24,091 nucleotides of DNA, taken from the IMG/VR virus record IMGVR_UViG_3300027708_000294, positions 1 through 24,091 of that record; one strand, written 5' to 3'. Origin of the DNA: a virus. A program made the position numbers and the translations under genes. Each line of letters starts with the position of its first letter. Positions within the stretch are counted from its first letter, which is position 1. Below the pieces are notes generated by a model that was not told the origin of the DNA, did not search any database, and worked only from the letters and a program-made list of their open reading frames with translations. This document shows, in pieces, positions 12,848 through 19,260 of the stretch.

Positions 12848-13078
12848 TTACTTTTTGTTGTTTTCAAACTCCCAGTAGCTTTTGGCTAGTTCGTAGAACA
12901 TCTGGGCAAGACCTGGAGTAATCTCATAACCGATCTGCTCGCAGGCATCGCGGCAATAACCGTTCTCAAGGCTATCGTTAATCTCACCAACCGCGTCAGC
13001 AGCTGAGAAGATGTATCCGGTGTCGGACATCGTAAAGAATGTATCCATGCCCTCATGGGCAACGTAAATGTTGTTCAT
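12848..13078 (-). CDS. hypothetical protein
   Basis: A 76-residue protein beginning MNNIYVAHEGMDTFFTMSDT, with two Cys (GYCRDACEQIGY) and a helical C terminus. Start 13078 is chosen because its ATG overlaps the TAA of the zinc mini-protein by one base (TAATG) with TAGGATA just upstream; the frame could extend to 13117. Not recognised. Confidence 0.62.
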   Translation of the reverse strand: MNNIYVAHEGMDTFFTMSDTGYIFSAADAVGEINDSLENGYCRDACEQIGYEITPGLAQMFYELAKSYWEFENNKK

Positions 13079-13197
13079 TATCCTACCTGCATAAGCTCGC
13101 CGCAATCGGCACACCAATATGAATCTCCAAGAATAGAGTCATCATCATACTCGTGGGTCCACTCAACGTGAGCGCACTTAACTGTGGTGGTACTCAT
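13078..13197 (-). CDS. 39-residue zinc-ribbon mini-protein
   Basis: The frame encodes a 39-residue peptide with KCAHVEWTH near the N terminus and WCADCGELM near the end: C-x2-H-like and CxxC ligands for one zinc ion. It has the conserved leader AACGACGAAAGGA, 6 nt from the ATG, and a one-base overlap with the next gene. It is the first gene after a long structured leader and cassette promoter 12. Function unknown. Confidence 0.68.
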   Translation of the reverse strand: MSTTTVKCAHVEWTHEYDDDSILGDSYWCADCGELMQVG

Positions 13198-13222
13198 GTC
13201 TATCCTTTCGTCGTTTAGATGG

Positions 13223-13281
13223 GCAACCAGCGGAAGAAAGTCTGGTAGACTCTCGCCTACAGTTTCATATCCGCTGGCTGC
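13223..13281 (-). promoter_or_regulatory. structured 5' leader of the 13197 operon
   Basis: GCAACCAGCGGA (13223-13234) pairs with TCCGCTGGCTGC (13270-13281), a 12-bp stem with one G-U pair, and an inner stem pairs 13242-13248 with 13257-13262 with one bulge. It starts a few bases after the predicted transcription start and leaves the ribosome site free. It could stabilise the mRNA or bind a regulator. Confidence 0.5.
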
Positions 13282-13284
13282 GCG

Positions 13285-13302
13285 TAGTACTATTATATCA
13301 GG
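13285..13302 (-). promoter_or_regulatory. cassette promoter 12 (CCTGATATAATAGTACTA)
   Basis: Exact 18-bp copy. Its TGA (13298-13300) is also the stop codon of the subtilase gene. Confidence 0.85.
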
Positions 13303-14215
13303 TTTGGTAGAACTTTAGTTCGAAATTGGTAAGAGTTCGGTAGGCGTTTTGTAGGGACGCGTTGACCTTGCCCATGACCGTATCTAGGGTAGAACAATCA
13401 GATAGGCTTTGAGCCAGTCTGGTGGCCACAAGTACGGTAGCATTCGAGGTACCTAGGGTAACTGTCGTGTTTCCCTGGACGTCGGTTGTGGCGGCCCTTC
13501 CAAGGGCATACAGGTCAAGGTCTGGCCCGGAGTTAGAGATCAACATGATTGGGTAGACCCAACCGGTGACTTCCTTCATGGAGTACGGGGTATCCGTTGC
13601 TCCTACGGCGATTGCCTGAGGGATACATGCCGGATAGTTAACTTTCTTTTGGTCAGAGTTGTTGCCTGAAGAAATAACCGTTGGGATATTCTTTGCAGCA
13701 AGCTGAACGATAAGTGGTTGAAGCTTTGGATCCGACGATACAGGACACGCTGCTTCCTTGTAGACACGACCGATTGATACGGATACCGCGCCGACATTGA
13801 GTCTGTCAGCGTTTGCCGCAACCCAATCAAGTGCAAGTGTGACAGCTTTAGTTGTATAAGTAGTTGCGTATCCTTTAGCGCTCATGCCGACGATGCGGAT
13901 GAACACGATCTTTACATTTGGATTAGCAGCTACCGCAACCGAAGCCATCTGCGTTCCGTGGCTCATGGCCTTGTCGACTACGAGCTTTGGGTCTAAAGAT
14001 GCAGCTCCGGGACCGACCATACTTGGTAGCATGTTTGGGCAGTTGCCGAACTCGATGAAGCAAGCTTCCTCAACTACCGCGGCCTTAGCCCAAGGTAGTT
14101 GCGTGTTGATACCGGAGTCGATGATGACAAGAGTTTTGTCTCCTGCCGCATGCGCCGGTGTTATTAGCAATGACAGACCTAAGGCTGCCGCAATCAGTAG
14201 TACTTTTGTTTTCAT
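13298..14215 (-). CDS. secreted subtilisin-like (S8) serine protease
   Basis: A 305-residue protein with a signal peptide (residues 1-23, hydrophobic core VLLIAAALGLSLLI, cleavage after AHA) and an S8 catalytic domain. The catalytic triad is D33 (VIIDSGI), H86 (SHGTQMASV) and S257 (GTSNAT); the oxyanion asparagine is N185 (SSGNNSD). No long propeptide separates the signal from the D33 block. Paired Cys (52/59, 157/197) could form disulfides, fitting an extracytoplasmic location. It follows the HExxH-VWA gene on the same strand and ends inside a cassette promoter. Phage subtilases are uncommon; possible roles are processing of surface receptors, wall proteins or virion proteins. The ribosome site is weak. 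Confidence 0.88.
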   Translation of the reverse strand: MKTKVLLIAAALGLSLLITPAHAAGDKTLVIIDSGINTQLPWAKAAVVEEACFIEFGNCPNMLPSMVGPGAASLDPKLVVDKAMSHGTQMASVAVAANPNVKIVFIRIVGMSAKGYATTYTTKAVTLALDWVAANADRLNVGAVSVSIGRVYKEAACPVSSDPKLQPLIVQLAAKNIPTVISSGNNSDQKKVNYPACIPQAIAVGATDTPYSMKEVTGWVYPIMLISNSGPDLDLYALGRAATTDVQGNTTVTLGTSNATVLVATRLAQSLSDCSTLDTVMGKVNASLQNAYRTLTNFELKFYQT

Positions 14216-14246
14216 CTTTTTCTCTTTTCGTCTTTGTTAGTTGGTT

Positions 14247-14294
14247 GGTTAAAAATAACCGATGCAGGTAGAGTAATCTGACGGAAGGTCTACC
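14247..14294 (-). terminator. possible terminator/attenuator between VWA and subtilase genes
   Basis: On the minus strand GGTAGA...TCTACC (14289-14294 with 14267-14272) is followed by a smaller hairpin GGTTA-TTTT-TAACC (14247-14260). They could reduce read-through into the subtilase gene, which has no cassette promoter of its own. Confidence 0.3.
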
Positions 14295-14308
14295 CACACC
14301 GGAGCTTG

Positions 14309-16105
14309 TTACGCAGCATTACGTGCGCCAATCTTTGTTAGAGCGTCTGCCGCAGCTTTTCCGATTTGGAGTGCAGCGTCTGCTGGGTCTTTCACATCTT
14401 GTAATAGGGCAACTGATGTTCCCTTAACTATGCTACGGACATATTCTAGTTGATATTCTTGTGTGAAAGGAAGCCACATGATTGCGACCCCTGACTTCTC
14501 ACATTCGCGAACCCACTTCTTAGCATTCTCTATCTCATCTGGTGTATAGCAACCATCGCTAACAACCACGAGTAGACGAGCGCCAGTTCCATTGAGAAGA
14601 TTTAGAGAACCATCGAGTGCCTTGAACGCCTTATCGAACTTTTCAGTTGCATCAGGAGCTGTATAGACATTTACCTCAGGAAGATGCTGCCCTGGCTTTA
14701 GAGTAGGGAATACACCTGAACCATAGTAGACCATTGCGCAACGTCCTTGAACGCGTCGCACTGCCTCGGACATTGCCCAGGCGGTAACTGCCATTGGCTG
14801 CATTGCGTCTGCCATTGAACCAGAGATGTCAACCATAACTCCAACGTTAAGTGTTGGGTCATCAGTATGCTTACGCACTGTACGCTTCCATGGCTCTGCA
14901 TGCATCATTGAACCACGAGCTTTGTACGCAGCTTCTTGAACCATCGCACGAGAACGTAGACGCCCTGGAGGAAGAATCGAAGTTACTTCCTTTTCATCGC
15001 GCTCACGATACTTTGCACGCTCAAGCATGTTTGCGATTTTCACCGCAGCCGCACGCTCTGGACCAGATGGTGCACGAGTCTCCTTGATGCGTGAGTAGCT
15101 ACCAGAGCTTCCTAGCTCAGCAGTAGACTTGTTGAAGACTTCATCTGAAATCTTTTCATGATCTCTTTGTTGTTTTGCGGCCTTGCCACGAAGATCAACA
15201 ACGTCATTCCAGTCTTCCTTCTGCTCTTGTTCCTGGGCTTCGTCGCCAATTGCAATTGCAATATCTTCCGCTGCTTCTTCAAGGGCTTCAATAATCTCTG
15301 CGATGATACCTGCCATAGCAGCAGTGACAGGATTGTCTTCCTCTTCATCACTGTTCTCTTTAGAAACTTCAGAGATAAGCTTTTCCCATTCGCGGGCAAG
15401 TTCGTAAAGTGGCAGAGCGTTTGTGTGCCCTTCATACTTTTGGAATCGAAGCCAGATGTCACGAAGTTGTGAATAGCGAGTATCACCAAAGTACTCAGCG
15501 ACAAGCTCTTGAACGTCTAGAGCATCTTCGTTATCTAGTGAACCTGCATCAACACGAGCACATACGAGAGCAGCTAACTGCGCCATAGCACGAGTAGTGG
15601 TGCTCTTCTCTAGATATTCACGAACGTCATCAAGGATGATGTCCATCGCGCACGCGCGAAGGAACACTCGGTTAGCTGGGAAGTTTTCTATACCGAAAGC
15701 TTCAATGCGAGTCTCCTCAAGAATAGTAAGTGCCTGAAGTTCATTCTTTGAAAGATCCTCGTGGGCTTTGAATAAATCGTAGCGAGAGTAACGAGCGTGT
15801 AGTGCCTCATGAAAGATCGCACCGGATGCTCGTGGATAATCGAATTGTGTTCCGCGCTCGCGGACGTCTCCTATATTCTCAGGAGTTACTGTTGGACCGA
15901 AGGCAACAGAGACGTTTACCTCGACCTCAGCCATTGGTGGGTTGAAGCAGGCTGGTGCAGATTGCCCAGCGCCTGGGCCAACGTAGGCAACGATGTCTGA
16001 GCGTCCTGCCCAGGTGTTGACTAGCTCGCCGAGTTGAGCTCCGACCTTTAGCCATTCCGGCGGAGTCTGTTCCGCGCGGGTTTTAGAAACCTTTATATGT
16101 GCCAT
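14309..16105 (-). CDS. HExxH metallopeptidase-like / VWA domain protein (CobT-like)
   Basis: This 598-residue protein has three parts. The N-terminal part carries HEALH (99-103), a zinc-metallopeptidase motif, followed by LEETRIE (129-135), a possible third ligand. A long acidic, helical middle (about 245-300) follows. The C-terminal VWA domain has an intact MIDAS: DISGSM (426-431), T507 (NGTGA) and D517 (VSDG). Such proteins partner with MoxR/CobS-type AAA+ ATPases, and one is encoded immediately upstream (16202-17194). The pair resembles phage CobS/CobT-like genes, although no cobalamin pathway is visible. It has its own cassette promoter and leader GACGGAAGGA. Confidence 0.85.
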   Translation of the reverse strand: MAHIKVSKTRAEQTPPEWLKVGAQLGELVNTWAGRSDIVAYVGPGAGQSAPACFNPPMAEVEVNVSVAFGPTVTPENIGDVRERGTQFDYPRASGAIFHEALHARYSRYDLFKAHEDLSKNELQALTILEETRIEAFGIENFPANRVFLRACAMDIILDDVREYLEKSTTTRAMAQLAALVCARVDAGSLDNEDALDVQELVAEYFGDTRYSQLRDIWLRFQKYEGHTNALPLYELAREWEKLISEVSKENSDEEEDNPVTAAMAGIIAEIIEALEEAAEDIAIAIGDEAQEQEQKEDWNDVVDLRGKAAKQQRDHEKISDEVFNKSTAELGSSGSYSRIKETRAPSGPERAAAVKIANMLERAKYRERDEKEVTSILPPGRLRSRAMVQEAAYKARGSMMHAEPWKRTVRKHTDDPTLNVGVMVDISGSMADAMQPMAVTAWAMSEAVRRVQGRCAMVYYGSGVFPTLKPGQHLPEVNVYTAPDATEKFDKAFKALDGSLNLLNGTGARLLVVVSDGCYTPDEIENAKKWVRECEKSGVAIMWLPFTQEYQLEYVRSIVKGTSVALLQDVKDPADAALQIGKAAADALTKIGARNAA

Positions 16106-16127
16106 GATTTTCCTTCCGTCATTTTGT

Positions 16128-16145
16128 TAGTACTATTATATCAGG
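16128..16145 (-). promoter_or_regulatory. cassette promoter 13 (CCTGATATAATAGTACTA)
   Basis: Exact 18-bp copy, directly after the terminator of the MoxR gene; drives the VWA gene and probably the subtilase. Confidence 0.85.
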
Positions 16146-16186
16146 TAAAGAAGGTCCCAGGCACCCATACCCAGGACCTTCCTTTA
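16146..16186 (-). terminator. terminator of the MoxR operon
   Basis: TAAAGAAGGTCC (16146-16157) and GGACCTTCCTTTA (16174-16186) form a 12-bp stem with one bulged C. On the minus strand the descending arm ends TTCTTTA and abuts the next promoter. Confidence 0.6.
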
Positions 16187-16201
16187 CTGCGCCAAGGGGA
16201 A

Positions 16202-17194
16202 TTAAATCTTGGCTGGTCGGCACTCTTCGCCGTACACCCTAGTGAGCACGTCCGCAACGACGGGGCGGTCGAGCTCAGGCGCACAGGCAATCAGGTTCGC
16301 GATAGCGAACTTAGTGCCGAACGATTTTGAGATGTCGCGGAATGCGAGCAACTCACGCATTTGTGGACACCAACCACATTCACCAGATGCCTGGCGACGA
16401 TTGATGTTTTGTGCAACTGTAACGATCTGTGCAGAGGCGCCAAGCTTTTTAGCAAGACCCCAGTCTGTAGTCATCTCAGATTGCACAACGAATCGAGATA
16501 GAAGAGCTTCGGATAAGCGAACTCCAGGAGCGTTTGGGTTAGTAGCAGCGATGACATAGAACCCATCTTTTGCTTTTACAGTTCCACGCTCTGGGTTTGC
16601 AGTAATTGTTAGTTCCTTACGTCCATCCATAAGTCCGTAGACTCCTGAAAGAACCTTAGGATCAATCAAGCCAACTTCGTCGATGAGCAATGGCACACCT
16701 TCTTCGGCAGCTTTTACAAGCGGACCGTCTTCCCACATGAATCCACCGGTTGGAGTTTGTACGTATCCACCAATGAAGTCAGCGAGTTCAGTGTCACCTG
16801 TACCCATGATTGTGTATAGCTTTTCATAGGCAGCTTCAACGAGTGCGGTTTTGCCGCAACCTGGAGCTCCGTAGAGAAGAATAAACTGTTGATCCATACG
16901 CGCCTTGCGAAGAACCATGACGTCATCATGCTCTCCCCACTTACGTGCATGGTACTGCTCGCCATTTGGACGAGTGTAGACTGAATCGCCTACGAGTGCA
17001 TCTGCTGATACCACAGGGACTACCTTTGCTTTGGGTGTTGGTCGTGCGTTTACTTTACCCTGAGCGAGAACTAGTGAGTCGAGAGTTGCAGAAGACTCTG
17101 GGTGAGTTGTCTGCATAAGTGATGTAAGAAGTGTAGAGCCTAGGTTAGCTCCGGGTGCGAATGTTTCAATCGCGTCCATAATTGCTGTAGACAT
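16202..17194 (-). CDS. MoxR-family AAA+ ATPase
   Basis: This 330-residue protein has an N-terminal extension of about 95 residues and an AAA+ domain: Walker A GAPGCGKT (109-116), Walker B LLIDE (169-173), sensor 1 ATNPN (217-221) and an arginine finger R234 (LLSRF). The GGYVQTPTGGFMWEDGPLVK segment before Walker B is typical of MoxR/CobS chaperone ATPases. It probably remodels a substrate together with the VWA protein encoded next. C-terminal CGWC (about 274-277) may bind metal. Leader AACGACGAAAGGA precedes ATG 17194; it is co-transcribed with 17227-17685. Confidence 0.9.
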   Translation of the reverse strand: MSTAIMDAIETFAPGANLGSTLLTSLMQTTHPESSATLDSLVLAQGKVNARPTPKAKVVPVVSADALVGDSVYTRPNGEQYHARKWGEHDDVMVLRKARMDQQFILLYGAPGCGKTALVEAAYEKLYTIMGTGDTELADFIGGYVQTPTGGFMWEDGPLVKAAEEGVPLLIDEVGLIDPKVLSGVYGLMDGRKELTITANPERGTVKAKDGFYVIAATNPNAPGVRLSEALLSRFVVQSEMTTDWGLAKKLGASAQIVTVAQNINRRQASGECGWCPQMRELLAFRDISKSFGTKFAIANLIACAPELDRPVVADVLTRVYGEECRPAKI

Positions 17195-17226
17195 TTGTGT
17201 ATCCTTTCGTCGTTTGGGTGGGTGGG

Positions 17227-17685
17227 TTACTCTACGATTAACTCGCCGAACCCAAGGGTGCGTCGAACTCTCGTAATGCGACCTAAAATTTTGTAAGGAG
17301 TCTTTGAGAGTCTAATAGACTCTAGATCTTCCTGGGCAACTTCTACAATGATGGGGCTCTTGTATAGTCTATAACTGTATGAGTTAAGTTGAGACAGCGT
17401 AGTCGCCATATAGTTTAAGCGCAACTCTGCTCCTTGGACCGCATCATCGTTTGACTGAGTCTCGTAGGCTCCGAACGAGTTGATGGGTAGTGCCGGTAGA
17501 CTGTAGGTCTTCCATGCACGGCGTGGCTTTTGCTTTGAGATTTGGCGGCGGTACAATGTTGAAGGTACTGCGCGACCATTTGAGGAGATGCCATCTGGGG
17601 TAAGAAGCATCTGATAGGTTTGATTGGTTGGAGTGCGAAGCTCTAAGTAGAGAGCTTTTCCAATCACCTTATCCTTGTCTGCCAT
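17227..17685 (-). CDS. hypothetical protein upstream of moxR
   Basis: A 152-residue basic protein (MADKDKVIGKALYLELRTPT...) that is probably mostly beta, with no recognised motif. It is the first gene after cassette promoter 14, with leader AACGACGAAAGGA, and lies 32 bp upstream of the MoxR ATPase gene with no promoter between. Co-expression suggests a partner or substrate adaptor of the MoxR-VWA pair, but this is only positional evidence. Confidence 0.65.
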   Translation of the reverse strand: MADKDKVIGKALYLELRTPTNQTYQMLLTPDGISSNGRAVPSTLYRRQISKQKPRRAWKTYSLPALPINSFGAYETQSNDDAVQGAELRLNYMATTLSQLNSYSYRLYKSPIIVEVAQEDLESIRLSKTPYKILGRITRVRRTLGFGELIVE

Positions 17686-17715
17686 TTTCTGTCCTTTCGT
17701 CGTTTTGGGTGGTTA

Positions 17716-17733
17716 TAGTACTATTATATCAGG
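17716..17733 (-). promoter_or_regulatory. cassette promoter 14 (CCTGATATAATAGTACTA)
   Basis: Exact 18-bp copy; TTGTTC 18 bp upstream is a good -35. Reads 17227-17685 and the MoxR gene. Confidence 0.85.
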
Positions 17734-17739
17734 TAGATG

Positions 17740-17970
17740 TTAAACTGAACAATCGCAATTGCCACAACTACAGTGAGGCTCGCCAGGTTTGGCTTCGCAC
17801 ACGTCACAACCTTCATGGAGAGGGTAGAGATAGTTTCCAAGGTCGATGCCCATTCCAGTGCGGATGATTACCTCATCGCCATCAAGCAAGACAGTAGAAC
17901 CAGTGAGGCGTTCCTCGATATACTCGCGAAGATGTTCTAATGTTTGTATGTCTGAAAGTTGTATTTTCAT
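17740..17970 (-). CDS. cysteine-rich small protein
   Basis: A 76-residue protein with a helical N-terminal half and a cysteine-rich end: CDVC (55-58) and CSCGNCDC (67-74), six Cys in 20 residues, suggesting a metal cluster or zinc site. Start 17970 is preferred over 17988, because the upstream ATG is simply a variant of the ribosome leader (ATGACGGAAGGA) seen elsewhere as AACGACGGAAGGA. Function unknown. Confidence 0.65.
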   Translation of the reverse strand: MKIQLSDIQTLEHLREYIEERLTGSTVLLDGDEVIIRTGMGIDLGNYLYPLHEGCDVCEAKPGEPHCSCGNCDCSV

Positions 17971-18000
17971 TTTATTTCCTTCCGTCATTTATTGTTATAA

Positions 18001-18015
18001 GTTAATTATATCAGG
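18001..18015 (-). promoter_or_regulatory. cassette promoter 15 (CCTGATATAATTAAC)
   Basis: Exact core; its TGA (18011-18013) is the stop codon of the ADP-ribosyltransferase-like gene. Confidence 0.82.
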
Positions 18016-18412
18016 TTGACTCCACTGTAGAGGAATAAAGCTCTGCAAATAGCTCGCGAACATAAACCTTTGGGAGCTCAAGCGCCGCACGAGGAATTTC
18101 CTTTGAGATATACACCCAGCTCGTTGCGTTATTAAAGAATGCCGCACTGTGGTCGGTACCTGGTTCCCAGAGTCCTACGTCAGTCTTAGAGGTCTTGATT
18201 TCCCAGACATGAATCGAATCATGCGCCTCAACGCCGAAAGATTCAGGAGTCCTGTGGACATGGTCAAGCAGGCGGAACCACATAAACTGAAGAGCGTCGC
18301 CTGGAGTCTCGGCCGCATAGATCTCACCAAAAGCAGACTTGAGCCCGTCAGCGTTAATGCTACCTAGTGCGCACTCGGGCGCTGCATGATAGAGCTTCTT
18401 TGGAACTGTCAT
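18011..18412 (-). CDS. ADP-ribosyltransferase-like fold protein
   Basis: The 133-residue protein begins with LYHAAPECALGSINADGL (about 7-24), then IYAAETPGDALQFM (31-44) and later WVYISKEIPRAALE (99-112). This order, a His in the first strand, a GL-type loop, and Tyr plus ET..DA, resembles the H-Y type ADP-ribosyltransferase/KptA fold. The final Glu is not assigned with certainty. T4-type phages use such enzymes to modify host RNA polymerase; a similar role here is inferred. The start at 18412 is chosen because the ATG at 18430 is part of the ribosome leader. A long hairpin leader and cassette promoter 16 precede it. Confidence 0.5.
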   Translation of the reverse strand: MTVPKKLYHAAPECALGSINADGLKSAFGEIYAAETPGDALQFMWFRLLDHVHRTPESFGVEAHDSIHVWEIKTSKTDVGLWEPGTDHSAAFFNNATSWVYISKEIPRAALELPKVYVRELFAELYSSTVEST

Positions 18413-18440
18413 TGCGCATCCTTCCGTCATTAAAATTAGT

Positions 18441-18520
18441 AACGATGAAGGCGCCGTATTGTTTCGGACCCCTGCAGGTTTCGAGTCTTTAGTTTGGCCA
18501 GCGGCCGCCCCTTCATCGTT
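18441..18520 (-). promoter_or_regulatory. structured 5' leader of the ADP-ribosyltransferase-like gene
   Basis: AACGATGAAGG (18441-18451) and CCTTCATCGTT (18510-18520) make a perfect 11-bp stem enclosing 58 nt that holds further G+C-rich pairings (a GCGGCCGC palindrome at 18501-18508, CCTGCAGG at 18471-18478). It starts about 5 nt after the promoter and leaves the ribosome site unpaired. Candidate mRNA-stabilising or regulatory element. Confidence 0.5.
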
Positions 18521-18524
18521 ATGA

Positions 18525-18539
18525 GTTAATTATATCAGG
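18525..18539 (-). promoter_or_regulatory. cassette promoter 16 (CCTGATATAATTAAC)
   Basis: Exact core, with TTTTAC 18 bp upstream. It follows a terminator by 26 bp. Confidence 0.84.
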
Positions 18540-18565
18540 TACATAATTAAAAGTAAAATAGGAAA

Positions 18566-18587
18566 CCCCTGGCTGTTAGGCCAGGGG
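18566..18587 (-). terminator. terminator of the 18600-18944 unit
   Basis: CCCCTGGC (18566-18573) and GCCAGGGG (18580-18587) form an 8-bp stem; the minus-strand tail is TTTCCTATTTTACTTTT. Confidence 0.78.
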
Positions 18588-18599
18588 CTTCGTTAACTC

Positions 18600-18944
18600 T
18601 TAGAGAGTTTTAATGAATGTGTAGGGTGTCTTTACCAGGGTTGCCTCAAAGGCTTCTGGGAAAAGTTCCTGTAGGACCTTGCGGTCGATTTTGGAATTGG
18701 TTGAGTGTGCAAGCTTGAATCGCTCTACCCCACCAATGACTGCGGTATCCGCGTCACCTAAAAGTTCGCGTAGCAGTAACTCTGCTTCAGCTTTCTTTTC
18801 TTCGTACGCCTTAATCGCATCCTTTGCGAATGTGAATGCTGCCAATGCTTTTTCGGCTGCTGCAGCTTTTGATGTTAGGTCTACCTTGTTGGTAACCTTT
18901 GTTACTGTAGAGACTTTAGTCTCTGTGATTACGGTGCTAACCAT
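18600..18944 (-). CDS. hypothetical phage protein with coiled N-terminal part
   Basis: The 114-residue protein starts with a Thr/Val/Lys-rich stretch, then an Ala/Glu/Lys-rich helix (about 24-62) that could be a coiled coil, and ends with GVERFKLAHSTNSKIDRKVL and a short strand. Small proteins like this often lie next to phage nucleases, but none is adjacent here. Single-gene unit between cassette promoter 17 and a strong terminator. Family not recognised. Confidence 0.6.
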   Translation of the reverse strand: MVSTVITETKVSTVTKVTNKVDLTSKAAAAEKALAAFTFAKDAIKAYEEKKAEAELLLRELLGDADTAVIGGVERFKLAHSTNSKIDRKVLQELFPEAFEATLVKTPYTFIKTL

Positions 18945-18995
18945 GTGGTTACTTCCCTTTCGTCATTTTGTCGTTGGCGCCAGGTTTCCGGCGTT

Positions 18996-19012
18996 GGCAC
19001 TATTATATCAGG
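18996..19012 (-). promoter_or_regulatory. cassette promoter 17 (CCTGATATAATAGTGCC)
   Basis: Exact CCTGATATAAT core, TGTTAC 18 bp upstream. Confidence 0.82.
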
Positions 19013-19014
19013 TT

Positions 19015-19239
19015 CTACTCTGTAAGTAACACACCACCGGCGCATGAATCGCAAACAATCCAGGAGTCGTTCTCAGCCTCAACGATGACACAGGAGACAA
19101 AGCGGCTGTTCACGAAGCCAATGGCTACGTCACAGTTCTCGCAGGCGAGGTCGTCTGCGTCAAAGTCCATGAGATCAAGAGACTCGGCTCTGTGAGCCTG
19201 GTCAGTATTCTCAACTACATATAAGTGTACGTTCACCAT
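19015..19239 (-). CDS. small zinc-binding protein
   Basis: A 74-residue protein with CENC (about 33-36) and CDSC (about 63-66) plus a Cys between them; the two CxxC pairs suit a zinc ribbon. The ATG lies in a 7-bp hairpin (19231-19248) and lacks a Shine-Dalgarno sequence, so translation is probably weak, coupled or regulated. It shares the transcript of the winged-helix gene. Function unknown. Confidence 0.6.
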   Translation of the reverse strand: MVNVHLYVVENTDQAHRAESLDLMDFDADDLACENCDVAIGFVNSRFVSCVIVEAENDSWIVCDSCAGGVLLTE

Positions 19240-19248
19240 GGGGTGAAC
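19231..19248 (-). promoter_or_regulatory. hairpin over a start codon
   Basis: GTTCACC (19231-19237) and GGTGAAC (19242-19248) pair perfectly around a 4-nt loop; the ATG of the 19239 gene (19237-19239) sits at the loop. It may act as a translational switch or as a protein-binding operator palindrome. Confidence 0.45.
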
Positions 19249-19260
19249 AATAAACGGATA

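Noticed and set aside
15112-15504. 130-codon minus-strand frame inside the VWA gene
   Set aside because: It is an out-of-frame shadow of the acidic, repetitive middle of the VWA protein, without ribosome site or motifs.
14309-17194. True cobaltochelatase (CobS/CobT) for cobalamin synthesis
   Set aside because: No CobN or other cobalamin gene is visible; the ATPase and VWA motifs support only a MoxR-VWA module, so a metabolic role was not assigned.
18471-18508. CCTGCAGG and GCGGCCGC as a cloning-vector polylinker
   Set aside because: They lie within a symmetric 11-bp stem in a natural promoter-leader-gene arrangement, with no other vector-like sequence.
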